A program made the translations under genes and the position numbers. Below are positions 35,883-45,059 of a stretch of DNA of 64,000 nt, piece after piece. Below the pieces are notes generated by a model that saw only the letters and a list, made by a program, of their open reading frames with translations, was not told where the DNA came from and did not search any database. The stretch is from the NCBI RefSeq assembly GCF_902506575.1, contig NZ_LR732544.1, positions 6,462,748 to 6,526,747 on the forward strand. The letters are read 5' to 3'. Each line of letters begins with the position of its first letter. Within the stretch, counting starts at the first letter, position 1. The DNA comes from Streptomyces mexicanus (GTDB lineage Bacteria; Actinomycetota; Actinomycetes; Streptomycetales; Streptomycetaceae).

Positions 35883-37577
35883 ATGTCCCGCAGACCCCAG
35901 AAGCCGAACCGGCGCGCCTCATCCCCCCGACCGTCCGTGTCGTCGCCCAGGGAGTTCCGACTCCCGGAGAACACCACACCCGCGCTGGACCCCGTCGAGG
36001 ACTTCGCCGCTCTGCATCTGCCCGAGGGCCTGCTGAAGACACTCGCCGAGCAGGGTGTGACCACCCCTTTTCCCATCCAGGCTGCCACCCTGCCCAATTC
36101 GCTGGCCGGCCGGGACCTGCTGGGCCGGGGGCGCACCGGCTCGGGCAAGACCCTCGCGTTCGGACTCGCGCTGCTGGCCCGCACGGCCGGACTGCGCGCG
36201 CAGCCCAAGGCGCCGCTCGCCCTGGTGCTGGTGCCCACCCGTGAACTCGCCCAGCAGGTGACGGACGCGCTCACCCCCTACGCGACGGCGGTGGGCCTCC
36301 GGCTGACCACCGTGGTCGGCGGGCTGTCCCTCACCAAGCAGGCCGCTGCGCTGCGGCGGGGCGCCGAAGTGGTCGTGGCCAGCCCCGGTCGCCTCAACGA
36401 CCTCGTGGAGCGCGGCGACTGCGTCCTCGACAGCGTGCGCATCACGGTGCTGGACGAGGCCGACCAGATGACCGACATGGGTTTCCTGCCGCAGATCACC
36501 AAGCTGATCCAGCAGGTGCGGCCGGACGGACAGCGGATGCTGTTCTCGGCCACCTTGGACCACAACATCGACCGTCTGGTGCAGCGGTTCCTGTCCGACC
36601 CCGTGGTGCACTCCGTGGACCCGTCCGCGGGGGCGGTCAGCACCATGGAGCACCACGTCTTCCACCTCCTGGACGAGACCGACAAGAGGGCCGTCACCAC
36701 GCGGATCGCGGCCCGCGACGGCCGGGTCATCCTCTTCCTGGACACCAAGAGGTCCGCCGACCGGCTGGCCAAGCGGCTCCTGGCGGCCGGTGTCCGCGCG
36801 GCGGCCCTGCACGGCGGCCGCTCCCAGCCGCAGCGCAACCGCACCCTGGAACAGTTCAAGAACGGCCAGGTCACTGCCCTGGTGGCGACGAACGTCGCGG
36901 CGCGCGGCATCCACATCGACAACCTCGACCTCGTCGTCAACGTCGATCCCCCCACGGACCACAAGGACTACCTCCACCGCGGCGGTCGCACGGCCCGCGC
37001 CGGGGACTCCGGCAGCGTGGTCACGCTCGTGCTGCCCGAACAGAAGCGGGACGTCACCCGGCTCATGTCGGCCGCGGGTATCCGCCCCGTCACGGCCCGC
37101 GTCACGTCCAGTGACACCCACCTGGCCACCGTCACGGGCGCCCGTGAGCCTTCCGGGGTGCCCGTCACCATCGAGGTCCCCCAGCCGGCCGCACCGGAGG
37201 CTCCCCGCCGGGCCCGCTCCGCTGAGCCCGGCGGACGGTCCGGCCGCCGCCGCAGGGGCGGCGCGGCGGCCGGCCGTGGCGCCGGAACGGCGGGAGGACG
37301 GGGCGCGGAACGCCGGTCCACGACAGGAACGGCAGCGGCGAACGGCTCCTCCGCGACCGGCGACCGCGCTCCGGCACGCCGTGCGGGCACCCGGGGCACG
37401 ACGGAGGCCACGGCGGCGACCGGCACGCCCTCCGGCAGGGCCACGCGCGGCTCCGGCCGGCAGACGGCCCGCGGCTCCGGTCAGCAGACGGCGCGCGGCG
37501 GAGCCACGGGCGGCGCCGCCCGTACCGGCGGCCGGGACTCGGACCGCCGAGGCGGCCCCCGGGCTTCCGCCGGCTAG
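35883..37577 (+). CDS. DEAD-box RNA helicase with RGG-rich tail
   Basis: A 564-residue helicase. Motifs in order: FPIQAATLPNSLAGRDLLGR (Q motif), GRTGSGKT (I), PTRELAQQ (Ia), VLDEADQM (II), SATLD (III), ATNVAARGIHID (V) and HRGGRTARAG (VI). The last 130 residues are low-complexity Arg/Gly/Ala (RSGRRRRGGAAAGRGAGTAG), like the RNA-binding tails of cold-shock helicases. The ATG at 35883 is chosen over GTG 35835, which lies inside the terminator stem. Together with the upstream cold-shock gene it probably remodels RNA at low temperature. Confidence 0.93.
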   Translation: MSRRPQKPNRRASSPRPSVSSPREFRLPENTTPALDPVEDFAALHLPEGLLKTLAEQGVTTPFPIQAATLPNSLAGRDLLGRGRTGSGKTLAFGLALLARTAGLRAQPKAPLALVLVPTRELAQQVTDALTPYATAVGLRLTTVVGGLSLTKQAAALRRGAEVVVASPGRLNDLVERGDCVLDSVRITVLDEADQMTDMGFLPQITKLIQQVRPDGQRMLFSATLDHNIDRLVQRFLSDPVVHSVDPSAGAVSTMEHHVFHLLDETDKRAVTTRIAARDGRVILFLDTKRSADRLAKRLLAAGVRAAALHGGRSQPQRNRTLEQFKNGQVTALVATNVAARGIHIDNLDLVVNVDPPTDHKDYLHRGGRTARAGDSGSVVTLVLPEQKRDVTRLMSAAGIRPVTARVTSSDTHLATVTGAREPSGVPVTIEVPQPAAPEAPRRARSAEPGGRSGRRRRGGAAAGRGAGTAGGRGAERRSTTGTAAANGSSATGDRAPARRAGTRGTTEATAATGTPSGRATRGSGRQTARGSGQQTARGGATGGAARTGGRDSDRRGGPRASAG

Positions 37578-38117
37578 CGTCGCCGCGCGACTGCGGCCAC
37601 GGGCGGTGGCGGTCACCGCGGCCGCGGCCACGCATGTACCGGTCGCCGCGCCCCGCACCGTGGACCGACCGGCGGCCGGCCACGACCGGCATGCCCGGTC
37701 CGGGGCGGGCGGGGCGCGGGAACGTCACGACCGCGTGCCCTCGTGCCCTCCTGTCCTCGCCTCACGGCGGACGCCGCGACGATGGCTACGACGCCGGCGG
37801 CCATGCCGGAGTGTGGCCGCGCGTGCGAGGGCGGATCGCCGCGCCGAGCGGAACGTGAGGAACTGCTGCGCCGGTGGGTGGGCTAGCGGCTGCCACGGCT
37901 CCGACTGCACTGCGACTGTGCCTGCTCGGCCCCTGTCCGTACCTGTGCCGGCGGGTGCGATCGGCGGCGTCGGCTGGAACGCCGCCGCGTTGCGTGGCCC
38001 TCGCCACAGTTCGTCCGATTCGGGATGGATGAACGCCTATATGAGGTTTGAATGCTGTTGGTAGTCCTGTGGCGGTCAGCCCCAGGATTCGACGTACCAG
38101 TGGCATGGGAGAAGCGT
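37578..38117. other. Intergenic region, no gene seen
   Basis: A 540-base stretch. It is GC-rich to about 37900 with only shadow ORFs in all frames. It becomes more AT-rich near 38020-38060, where GCCTATATGAGG may contain a -10 box (TATATG) for the L,D-transpeptidase gene. No RNA gene or repeat was recognised. Confidence 0.35.
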
Positions 38118-39362
38118 TTGATCACGGCACGTACACGACGCACCGGGCTGATGGCCGGAGCTGGGGCCCTCGGCGGCGTTCTGGCACTCACCGCCCTCAG
38201 CGGTACCAGTAGTGCCGCCACCGGCGACACGAGCGGCACCGGCACCCGCCCGGCAGCGCAGGCGCCTGCGGCCAAGGCGCCCGCCCAGGACACATCGGAT
38301 GCCCGGATAAAGATCACGCCCGGGCAGGGTGCCTACGGCGTCGGGATCAACGCCCCCGTCGAGGTGACCGTCAGCGACGGCAAGCTCACCAAGGTGACCA
38401 TGACCGCCGTCGCGACCGGTACCGAGGTCCGGGGCACCCTGTCCGCGGACGGCACCTCCTGGCAGCCGACCGGCCCTCTGCAGCGGGCCACCAAGTACCA
38501 GATCGCCGCGGAGGCCCAGGACGCCCAGGGCCGCGCCACCGACGCGAACGCCACGATCACCACGGTCTCCCCGGCCAACGACTTCATCGGCCACGTCTCC
38601 CCCGAGAACGGCTCGACCGTCGGCGTGGGCATGCCGGTGTCGGTCACCTTCGCCAAGGCGATCGGTGACAAGGCCGCCGTGGAGTCGGAGTTCCAGGTCA
38701 GCTCCAGCAGCGGCCAGCAGGTCGTCGGCCACTGGTTCAACGATCACCGCCTGGACTTCCGCCCCCGCACCTACTGGAAGGCCGGCTCCACCGTCACCGT
38801 GAAGATGACCCTGCACGGCGTCCAGAAGACGGTCACCTTCACGATCGGCCGGAGCCAGATCAGCACGGTCGACGCCAAGACCAAGCAGATGACCGTCGTA
38901 CGGGACGGCAAGACGATCAGGACCATCCCGATCTCGTCCGGCAGCGAGGAGCACCCGACCTACAACGGCCGGATGGTCATCTCCGAGAAGTTCCAGCAGA
39001 CCCGCATGAACGCGGCGACGGTCGGTCTGACGAACAAGGACGGCACGCCGTCCTACAACATCGCGGCCGTGCCGCACGCCATGCGCCTGACCGACTCGGG
39101 CACGTTCATCCACGGCAACTACTGGGGCGCGCCGTCCGTCTTCGGCAACGTCAACACCAGCCACGGTTGCGTAGGCCTGCGGGACGTCAGGGGCGGTGGC
39201 GACGCCGAACAGCCCGCCGCGTGGTTCTTCGACAACTCGATGACCGGTGACGTCGTGATCGTCAAGAACTCCGCGGACAAGACCACGCTGGCGCCGGACA
39301 ACGGCCTCAGCGACTGGAACATGCCGTGGAGCCAGTGGGTCGCGGGCAGCGCGACCCACTGA
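38118..39362 (+). CDS. L,D-transpeptidase (YkuD) with Ig-like domains
   Basis: About 414 residues from TTG 38118 (GGGAGAAG just upstream); GTG 38100 is an alternative. The N terminus is an export signal (RTRRTGLMAGAGALGGVLALTALSG) without an evident lipobox. Then come Ig-like domains (ITPGQGAYGVGINAPVEVTV and SPENGSTVGVGMPVSVTF) and a C-terminal YkuD domain. In it, HGNYWGAP and NTSHGCVGLRDV supply the catalytic His and Cys. The enzyme makes 3-3 crosslinks in peptidoglycan outside the membrane, a major crosslink type in actinomycetes. It is intact and monocistronic. Confidence 0.93.
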   Translation: MITARTRRTGLMAGAGALGGVLALTALSGTSSAATGDTSGTGTRPAAQAPAAKAPAQDTSDARIKITPGQGAYGVGINAPVEVTVSDGKLTKVTMTAVATGTEVRGTLSADGTSWQPTGPLQRATKYQIAAEAQDAQGRATDANATITTVSPANDFIGHVSPENGSTVGVGMPVSVTFAKAIGDKAAVESEFQVSSSSGQQVVGHWFNDHRLDFRPRTYWKAGSTVTVKMTLHGVQKTVTFTIGRSQISTVDAKTKQMTVVRDGKTIRTIPISSGSEEHPTYNGRMVISEKFQQTRMNAATVGLTNKDGTPSYNIAAVPHAMRLTDSGTFIHGNYWGAPSVFGNVNTSHGCVGLRDVRGGGDAEQPAAWFFDNSMTGDVVIVKNSADKTTLAPDNGLSDWNMPWSQWVAGSATH

Positions 39363-39408
39363 CACCGCACGGCCTGACACCGTACGGCGCACTCGGGGTC
39401 GGCGGCGG

Positions 39409-39990
39409 CTACGGGGCGGTGGCGACGGACGGACGCGGGACGAGCGGCTCGGTGACCGGCTCCTCCGGGCCGCCCGCGGACGCCACCGCCTCCCACCGGC
39501 CGGGCGCGGGCTCCAGCCGGAGCATCGCCTGCTCCTCCGCGATGCCGGGAGCCGCCTGGTAGACCACCATCCGCTGGCCGCCCGTCCGGGCCCGGCGCAT
39601 CACCTCGTACGTCAGGGTGCATCCGGCCGACGTTCGGATGGCGGTACGACTTCTGCCGCCGCCGCGCTCACAGACGTCGTACCGCTCCCAGAGCCGTGCG
39701 AAATCCTTGGACTTCAACAGCAGCTCGCCCACCAGCGCCGTCAGTTCGGGGTCGGCCGGGTCGGCCCCGGCGATCGCCCGCAGATGGGCCACCGAGTGCG
39801 CGACCGTCTCCTCCCACGGCGCGTACAGCGTCCGGCCCACCGGGTGGAGAAAGAGGTACCGGGTCAGATTGCGCTGCTCCTCCGGCCAGTCCCACAGCCC
39901 CGGCAGCAGTCGCCGGCCCGGTGGGTTGGCGGCCAGCACGCGGTTGTGGCGGCTCACCACGTAGGCGGGCAGCGACGAGGAACGACCACC
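39409..39990 (-). pseudogene. Truncated MmyB-type regulator remnant
   Basis: The frame reads the ligand-binding domain of XRE/MmyB regulators: LPAYVVSRHNRVLAANPPGR, then WDWPEEQRNLTRYLFLHPVG and LLLKSKDFARLWERYDVCER. In the middle the family-typical RKSYRHPNVGRM is found in another frame, so two compensating indels near 39620-39660 scramble that part before LTYEVMRRARTGGQRMVVYQ resumes. The N-terminal helix-turn-helix is missing. Upstream of about 39990 the in-frame sequence is non-homologous alanine/arginine shadow of an opposite-strand fragment. It cannot bind DNA as it stands. Confidence 0.7.
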
Positions 39991-40024
39991 CGCGCCGCGC
40001 GCGCCCACCCCCACGGTCGCGCCC

Positions 40025-40210
40025 GTGGGCGCACCCAGCCCGACACCGGCGGCACCACGCGCGACCGCGGCCAAGGCCCTCTTCGGCACCCTGCTGGTCA
40101 GCGCGGGCGGCGGCTTCTCGCTCCCGGGCATGCGTCTCGGTCTCCTCGCCGTCGCCGCCGTCCTGGTCGTCACCGCCGCTCTCACCCGCTTCCTGCTGCG
40201 GCGCGACTGA
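40025..40210 (+). pseudogene. C-terminal fragment of a membrane transporter
   Basis: 61 codons end in LFGTLLVSAGGGFSLPGMRL and LGLLAVAAVLVVTAALTRFL then RRD and stop. Two hydrophobic segments resemble the last helices of a multi-spanning transporter of MFS (DHA2) type. No start or upstream domain exists: a truncated regulator occupies the sequence to the left on the other strand. The join at about 39990-40025 is probably a deletion or recombination scar. Confidence 0.4.
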
Positions 40211-40308
40211 GACGCTGCGGTGGCCGCCATAGTGCCGAAGCGCGCCGCCCAGATCGATGCCTCGCCCTGCGCCTGTCCCGCCTGTCCGGGCCGGCCGCGT
40301 CCTCGGCG

Positions 40309-41229
40309 TCAGTCCTCCGCGACCCGGATGATCGTCCTGCCGGCGACGCGCCGCTCCGGAGTGAAGGCGGCGACCGCCTCGTCCAGCGGTCGCACCGCGC
40401 CGACCCGCACCTGGAGCCGGCCCTCCCGGACCCGCCGGGCGAGGTCGGCAAGGCGCACGCGGTCGGGTTCCACGACGAAGAAGACCGCCCGTCCGTCGGC
40501 GGGCCGGACAGTGGGCGGCCGGGTGATCGTGACGAGTGTGCCGCCGGCCCGTACGAGTGCGGCCGAGCGGTCGAGGACGTCACCGCCGATCACGTCGAAC
40601 ACCACGTCGACCTCGCCGGCGTCCTCCAGCCGGTCGGCTTCCAGGTCCAGGAAGGCATGCGCGCCCAGCGCGAGGGCAGTGTCCCGGTCGGCGGCCCGGC
40701 CGGTGCCGATCACGCGGGCTCCCACCTGGTGCGCGAGCTGCACGGCGATCGAGCCGACGCCGCCGGCGGCGCCATGGATCAGGACGGTCTGGCCCGCCGC
40801 GATCCGGGCGTGGTCGAACAGGCCCTGCCAGGCCGTCAGTCCGGAGATCGGCAGCGCGGCCGCCACGGTGTGGTCGATGTCGGCGGGCAGCGGCGCGAGA
40901 TTGCGGGCCTCCACGGCGACGTACTCGGCCAGAGAGCCGTTGCGGGTCCAGTCGGTCAGTCCGAAGACCCGCTGGCCGATGGTGAGACCGGTGGGTCCGT
41001 ACCCCAGTTCCGTCACGACGCCGGAGACCTCGTGTCCGGGCACGCTGGGGGTGCGATCACGCCCCGCGCGGTCGGACCAGGTACCGGGCCAGTCCAGTTC
41101 TCCACGGGTGAAGCCGGCCGCGTGCACCCGCACCACCACGTCGTTCTCGGCGGCGTGGGGAGGGGGCAGCTCGCTCAGGGTCAGCCCGCTGACACCTGCC
41201 TGTCGGTCCTTGGCGACGATGGCTCGCAC
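40309..41229 (-). CDS. Zinc-independent MDR oxidoreductase (quinone reductase-like)
   Basis: A 306-residue NADP-dependent enzyme. The N-terminal GroES-like domain has VVVRVHAAGFTRGELDWPGTW and SVPGHEVSGVVTELGYG. The nucleotide-binding domain has VLIHGAAGGVGSIAVQLAHQ followed by VIGTGRAADRDTALALGAHA. The structural and catalytic zinc cysteines are absent, so it fits the quinone oxidoreductase subgroup. GTG 41229 has AGAGAGGAA upstream. It lies 83 bases after the HD-domain gene in the same direction, likely one transcription unit. The substrate is unknown. Confidence 0.88.
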   Translation of the reverse strand: MRAIVAKDRQAGVSGLTLSELPPPHAAENDVVVRVHAAGFTRGELDWPGTWSDRAGRDRTPSVPGHEVSGVVTELGYGPTGLTIGQRVFGLTDWTRNGSLAEYVAVEARNLAPLPADIDHTVAAALPISGLTAWQGLFDHARIAAGQTVLIHGAAGGVGSIAVQLAHQVGARVIGTGRAADRDTALALGAHAFLDLEADRLEDAGEVDVVFDVIGGDVLDRSAALVRAGGTLVTITRPPTVRPADGRAVFFVVEPDRVRLADLARRVREGRLQVRVGAVRPLDEAVAAFTPERRVAGRTIIRVAED

Positions 41230-41312
41230 GACGATTCCTCTCTCTGGCTGGTCTCTGGTCTCCGGCTCCGGCTGGTGTCCTTGCAGGCGGAGCCGGTCCT
41301 CCGTCCCCCGGG

Positions 41313-41951
41313 TCACTTCGGCCAGGGGGCGTCGAGAACGCGTTCCACCATGCTGGTGCGACGGAAACCGGGGACGAATTCCTCGAGGACGTCGGCGTTG
41401 ACGGTCCCGTAGGTGGTGTCGGGACGGTCCTTGAGCCCCTCGACGAACAGCTGCAGGAATTCCTTCTTGAAATCCCCGCGGGGATGCGCGGCGACGATGT
41501 CGTCCACCTGGCCGGGATCCAGCCGGTCCAGCCCCCAGCCGACCGCGTCGGTCAGCACGCCGTAGTGCGTGGCGGCCGCCTCCGCGCCCATCCGGCCGGG
41601 AATTCCCGGCGTCGTGTGGAGTGCGACGGCAGCCCAGACCACGTCGGCCGAGTTCTCCGGGAATCCGCGGTCGAGCAGGAACTTGCGCGCGTGGTCGGCG
41701 CCGTCCAGCTCGAAACGCTGCTCCGTGTCGGAGAACGGGGTCAAAAGGCCGGTGTCGTGGAACATCGCGGAGAGGTAGAGCAGCTCCGGATCGGGTTCGA
41801 GGCCGAGTGCTCGTGCGTGCAGGGTGCCGAAGAGGAAAACCCTCCGGGAGTGATGGAAGAGGAGGGGCCCGGTCGTTTCCTGCAGGACGTGCGTGGCGTC
41901 CGCCACGGCCGTCGTACGGGGAATGTCCACCCCTGCGATGGTGTCGGTCAT
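41313..41951 (-). CDS. HD-domain hydrolase, cyanamide hydratase-like
   Basis: A 212-residue metal-dependent HD protein. The metal ligands are visible in LFHHSRRVFLFG, MFHDTGLL and VALHTTPGIPG. The order H-HD-H and the length resemble the cyanamide hydratase/Ddi2 group in actinomycetes and fungi, though a phosphohydrolase role is equally possible. The ATG at 41951 gives the conserved start IPRTTAVADATHVLQETTGP. It is cytoplasmic and co-directional with the MDR oxidoreductase gene, so the two may detoxify one compound in series (inference). Confidence 0.82.
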   Translation of the reverse strand: MTDTIAGVDIPRTTAVADATHVLQETTGPLLFHHSRRVFLFGTLHARALGLEPDPELLYLSAMFHDTGLLTPFSDTEQRFELDGADHARKFLLDRGFPENSADVVWAAVALHTTPGIPGRMGAEAAATHYGVLTDAVGWGLDRLDPGQVDDIVAAHPRGDFKKEFLQLFVEGLKDRPDTTYGTVNADVLEEFVPGFRRTSMVERVLDAPWPK

Positions 41952-42179
41952 GATGTGGGCGCTTTCCGGTGCGTGGAGCCGAGCGGCCGAGGGCATCTCC
42001 CTCACCTTCAACGGTGCCGACCGCGTCATGCTCGGCGCCACCCGGCTCCGGCCGTGAACCACCTGGATACGGACATCCGCCATCCGCCGGCCGTCGGTGG
42101 CCCGGTAGGCCCCCGGGAGAGGGGCCGTCTTGAACCCGGCGGCACGAGGCCCCGGGTCAGGCCGTGCCCACGCCGTGGG

Positions 42180-42818
42180 TCAGGACGTCTGCGTCCTGTC
42201 GTCCAGCATCTTCTGCATCATCTGGACCTGGGCGTACTGGGTGGCCAGCATGTCGGTCGCCCACGTCTGTATCGTCTCGTCGGTCCCGTTGGTGAGCACC
42301 TCCGTCAGCATGCCGATCGCGCCGTTGTGGTGCTTGCTCATCAGCCGCAGGTACTGCACGTCGAAGGCGTTGCCCGTGGCCGCGCTCAACCGGTCGAGCT
42401 CCTCGGGGGTGGCCATCCCCATCATCTCGACCATCATCGGATCCCGCAGCATCTCCTCGTACGACTGCTGGGGGTCCGTCTTCTCCAGGCCGTTCCACTC
42501 CTGCCAGGACTGCATCATGTAGATCTCGAGGCCCTGCTCGACGTCGATCCGGTTGGCGAGCGCACGCACATCGCTGTCACTGGACCGCGACGGGGCCAGC
42601 CGGCTGAGGATGAGCGCCTGCTGGTGATGCGGGATCATCATGGCGACGAAGTCGGCATCGGCGTTGTTCGACTCGACCTGCGGGTTCGTCGACGCCGGGG
42701 CGGAGTCGGCCGCCGCGGCCACGGGTGTCTGCCCAGCCTCCGCGTCGGCGGACGTGGTTGCGGCGCCGAGCAGGCAGGCTGCTGTCAGCAGCGCACTTGC
42801 AACTCTGCGGTACCTCAT
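42180..42818 (-). CDS. Secreted DUF305 protein
   Basis: A 212-residue exported protein. The signal peptide is MRYRRVASALLTAACLLGAA with a SADA-type cleavage. The DUF305 domain is a ferritin-like bundle with a duplicated motif: DFVAMMIPHHQQALILSRLA and LRLMSKHHNGAIGMLTEVL, rich in Met and His. Such proteins often accompany copper handling. It lies in the same direction as, and 139 bases after, the secreted LVIVD protein gene, and may share its transcript. Metal binding is suggested by the residues, not shown. Confidence 0.9.
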   Translation of the reverse strand: MRYRRVASALLTAACLLGAATTSADAEAGQTPVAAAADSAPASTNPQVESNNADADFVAMMIPHHQQALILSRLAPSRSSDSDVRALANRIDVEQGLEIYMMQSWQEWNGLEKTDPQQSYEEMLRDPMMVEMMGMATPEELDRLSAATGNAFDVQYLRLMSKHHNGAIGMLTEVLTNGTDETIQTWATDMLATQYAQVQMMQKMLDDRTQTS

Positions 42819-42957
42819 GTGTGCCCCTGTTCCCTTCTGCCTCGCCGCGCGGCGCCCCTGGGAGCCGCCCACGCGGCGGGCCGAACGTGTGGCTTGCTGC
42901 ATGTGCGGGTACGGTGCGGCCCCGGCGGACGTGCCGCCCGCCGGGGCATGGGCGGAA

Positions 42958-44352
42958 TCAGGGCTTGTAGCTGTACTGGGTCTGCGCGTTCATGAAGTCC
43001 AGCCGGACCCGGTGGGCACTGTTCGGCGCTCCGGTGAGCTGGAGCACGTCCAGGCCCTTGGTGATGTCACTGGAGTAGATGCGGCCGTTGTACCAGTACG
43101 CCGACCAGGAGCCGCCGAGTTGCAAGGTCTCCTTGGACAGCGGGCCGCGCTCGAAGTAGCCGATCTCCTTCGGGTGGTCGGGGTCGGTGAAGTCGATGAC
43201 CGACACGCCGCCCTGGTACCAGGCCTGCACCATCATGTCGCGGTGCTTGGCCGGGATGAGCGAGCCGTTGTGGGCGACGCAGTTCTCCGTCTGCTGCTGC
43301 ATGCGCGGAATCTTGAAGTAGCTGCGGAACACCAGCCGACGGTTGTCGCCCTCGCCCTTGATGTCGTAGATGGCGTCGGCCCCGCGGTTCGGCCCGATCT
43401 GCTCGTTGCAGGTCGGCGCGCTGCCGCCCCCGAGCTCATCGGTGAAGACGACGCGGTTCCCGTCGTTCGTGAACGTCGCCGAGTGCCAGAAGGCGAAGTT
43501 CGCGTCGGTGGCGCTGGTGATCACGTACGGCTTGGTGGGATCCGAGATGTCGATCAGAGCACCTTCGCCCATGCAGGCGCCGGCGGCAAGATCCTTCTCG
43601 GGGAAGACCGTGATGTCGTGGCAGCCCGCGGTGGCGCCTGCGCCGCCGTCGGGGAAGAGCACGGGCGTGGCGACCACGGACGCGGAGTCCGGGTCGTCCA
43701 GGGGAACCTCGACGATCGAGATCGAGTCGTGCGGAGGCTGGCAGTGGGGGAACGCCGGGGACGGGCCGTACGACGAGATGTAGAGGTAGGCCGTGTCTTT
43801 GCCGTCAGCGGGAACGTACGTGTGCGTGTGGGAACCGCAGTCGGTCCGAACCGACTTCACGTACGTGGGGTTGCGCTTGTCGCTGATGTCGAAGATGCGG
43901 ATGCCTTCCCAGGCGTTCGGGTTGGCCGCGTTGGAGTTCGTGCTCGCACAGGACGGATCCGACTGCGGAGTGTCGACCGACACGAACAGCAGCTTGCCGT
44001 CCTCGGAGACGGTGGGGTCGCCCTGGCCGCCGTTGCACGCCGTCTGAGAGACGATCTCCGGCTTCTTGGGGTTCTTGATGTCGTAGATCGTGAACCCGGC
44101 GTAGGTGCCCTGAATGGCGTAGTCGCCGTAGAACGCCAGGTCGCTGTGCGTGGCATTGGCGAGCGGACCCTGCCTCGGTACGTTCGCCAGAGGCTTGATG
44201 TTCGCACTGTGCGATATTTCGTCGACGCCGAGGTCACGGTCTTGAGCAGTGGACGGGCCGGCCACCCCGAAGGACGTGACCACGAGTACGCCGGCGAGTA
44301 CCGCCGCCTTGAGTGCGCGGCGCGCTCTTCGCGCGAGTGTCGAGCCTTGCAA
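42958..44352 (-). CDS. Secreted LVIVD-repeat propeller protein
   Basis: 464 residues from a TTG at 44352. The AGGAGG at 44360-44365 lies inside the alternative GTG start at 44370, so the TTG is preferred. The signal peptide includes LKAAVLAGVLVVTSFGVAGP and STAQ. The body has repeated LVIVD-like strands: YAGFTIYDIKNPKKPEIVSQ, GIRIFDISDKRNPTYVKSV, ALIDISDPTKPYVITSATD and GVSVIDFTDPDHPKEIGYFE. Such extracellular propellers have no known enzymatic role. The gene heads a likely two-gene unit with DUF305. Its promoter region is AT-rich with a palindrome. Confidence 0.88.
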   Translation of the reverse strand: MQGSTLARRARRALKAAVLAGVLVVTSFGVAGPSTAQDRDLGVDEISHSANIKPLANVPRQGPLANATHSDLAFYGDYAIQGTYAGFTIYDIKNPKKPEIVSQTACNGGQGDPTVSEDGKLLFVSVDTPQSDPSCASTNSNAANPNAWEGIRIFDISDKRNPTYVKSVRTDCGSHTHTYVPADGKDTAYLYISSYGPSPAFPHCQPPHDSISIVEVPLDDPDSASVVATPVLFPDGGAGATAGCHDITVFPEKDLAAGACMGEGALIDISDPTKPYVITSATDANFAFWHSATFTNDGNRVVFTDELGGGSAPTCNEQIGPNRGADAIYDIKGEGDNRRLVFRSYFKIPRMQQQTENCVAHNGSLIPAKHRDMMVQAWYQGGVSVIDFTDPDHPKEIGYFERGPLSKETLQLGGSWSAYWYNGRIYSSDITKGLDVLQLTGAPNSAHRVRLDFMNAQTQYSYKP

Positions 44353-44384
44353 CGCAGGGCCTCCTGTCACAGTGCGTCACGGAC

Positions 44385-44440
44385 CCATGCAATATAGTAG
44401 GCTTGTCATGATCACATCTAGTCATGCTCATGACATACGC
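44385..44440 (-). promoter_or_regulatory. AT-rich promoter and palindrome of the LVIVD gene
   Basis: On the minus strand a TATATT -10-like box lies near 44393. Upstream, GTCATG-CT-CATGAC at 44421-44434 is a perfect 6-bp inverted repeat with a 2-base centre, and another TCATGA lies near 44406. Together these look like a regulator site overlapping the -35 region. Confidence 0.5.
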
Positions 44441-45059
44441 GCGCAACTCGCGCCTCCTGCCTACAGGTTGACACGACCGGCGGCGCGGAACCGGGAAAGC
44501 CGCAGCTCACCCTTCCCGAGCAGCTGGGCCGGGGTCCGGCGAGTGGCGACGATGTCGTCGGCGGCCGTGTACGAGTCCGCGTTCCCGGGCCGGAGGAGGG
44601 CTCCCACCGCGGCGCCGGCATCGCCCGGACCGTGGCCCGGCGAAACCCGTCAGAGGGTGGCAGCAGATGCGGCGGCTGCCAGCGCGTCCCTACCCCGGGG
44701 CTCAGCTGATGACGTTGCGAGTTTGCGCGGGACAGCCGCCGGACGTCAGGCCAAGAAGCTCAGCCGCACCTGACGGTTCGGGTTGTCCTTGTTGGTGTCC
44801 ACCAAACTCCGTCAAGGCACCCCAATGATACCGAGTCATCACAAGAGATCGATCATGGCCTGGCGGGGTCGAGAGGGCCCGGAAGGGCTCAGCCGCGACG
44901 TTAGCGGCGGCCTGTCAACCAGAGCGGACATATCAGGCATACCGGATGAGGCCGATCATCGCTGCACGGTCGTGAGGCTCGTTCGCTATTGTCCCAGTTG
45001 GCTTCCCGTCCACAACATGGACTGTGGGAGGACCTAGGCGGACAGCAGGGGGATGCGGT
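44441..45059. other. Intergenic region at island edge
   Basis: 619 bases between the LVIVD gene and the zinc-finger gene. GC-rich pieces to 44770 give only shadow ORFs; 44780-45000 is more AT-rich. No tRNA, integrase site or direct repeat that could serve as an attachment site was recognised. The promoter of the zinc-finger gene presumably lies near 44960-45040. Confidence 0.35.

Noticed and set aside
44249-44773. 174-residue plus-strand ORF in the LVIVD promoter region
   Set aside because: Starts inside the LVIVD signal-peptide sequence on the other strand, has no ribosome site and no recognisable motif.
44441-45059. tRNA or attachment site at the island edge
   Set aside because: No cloverleaf or T-loop sequence and no matching direct repeat further right could be found by eye.
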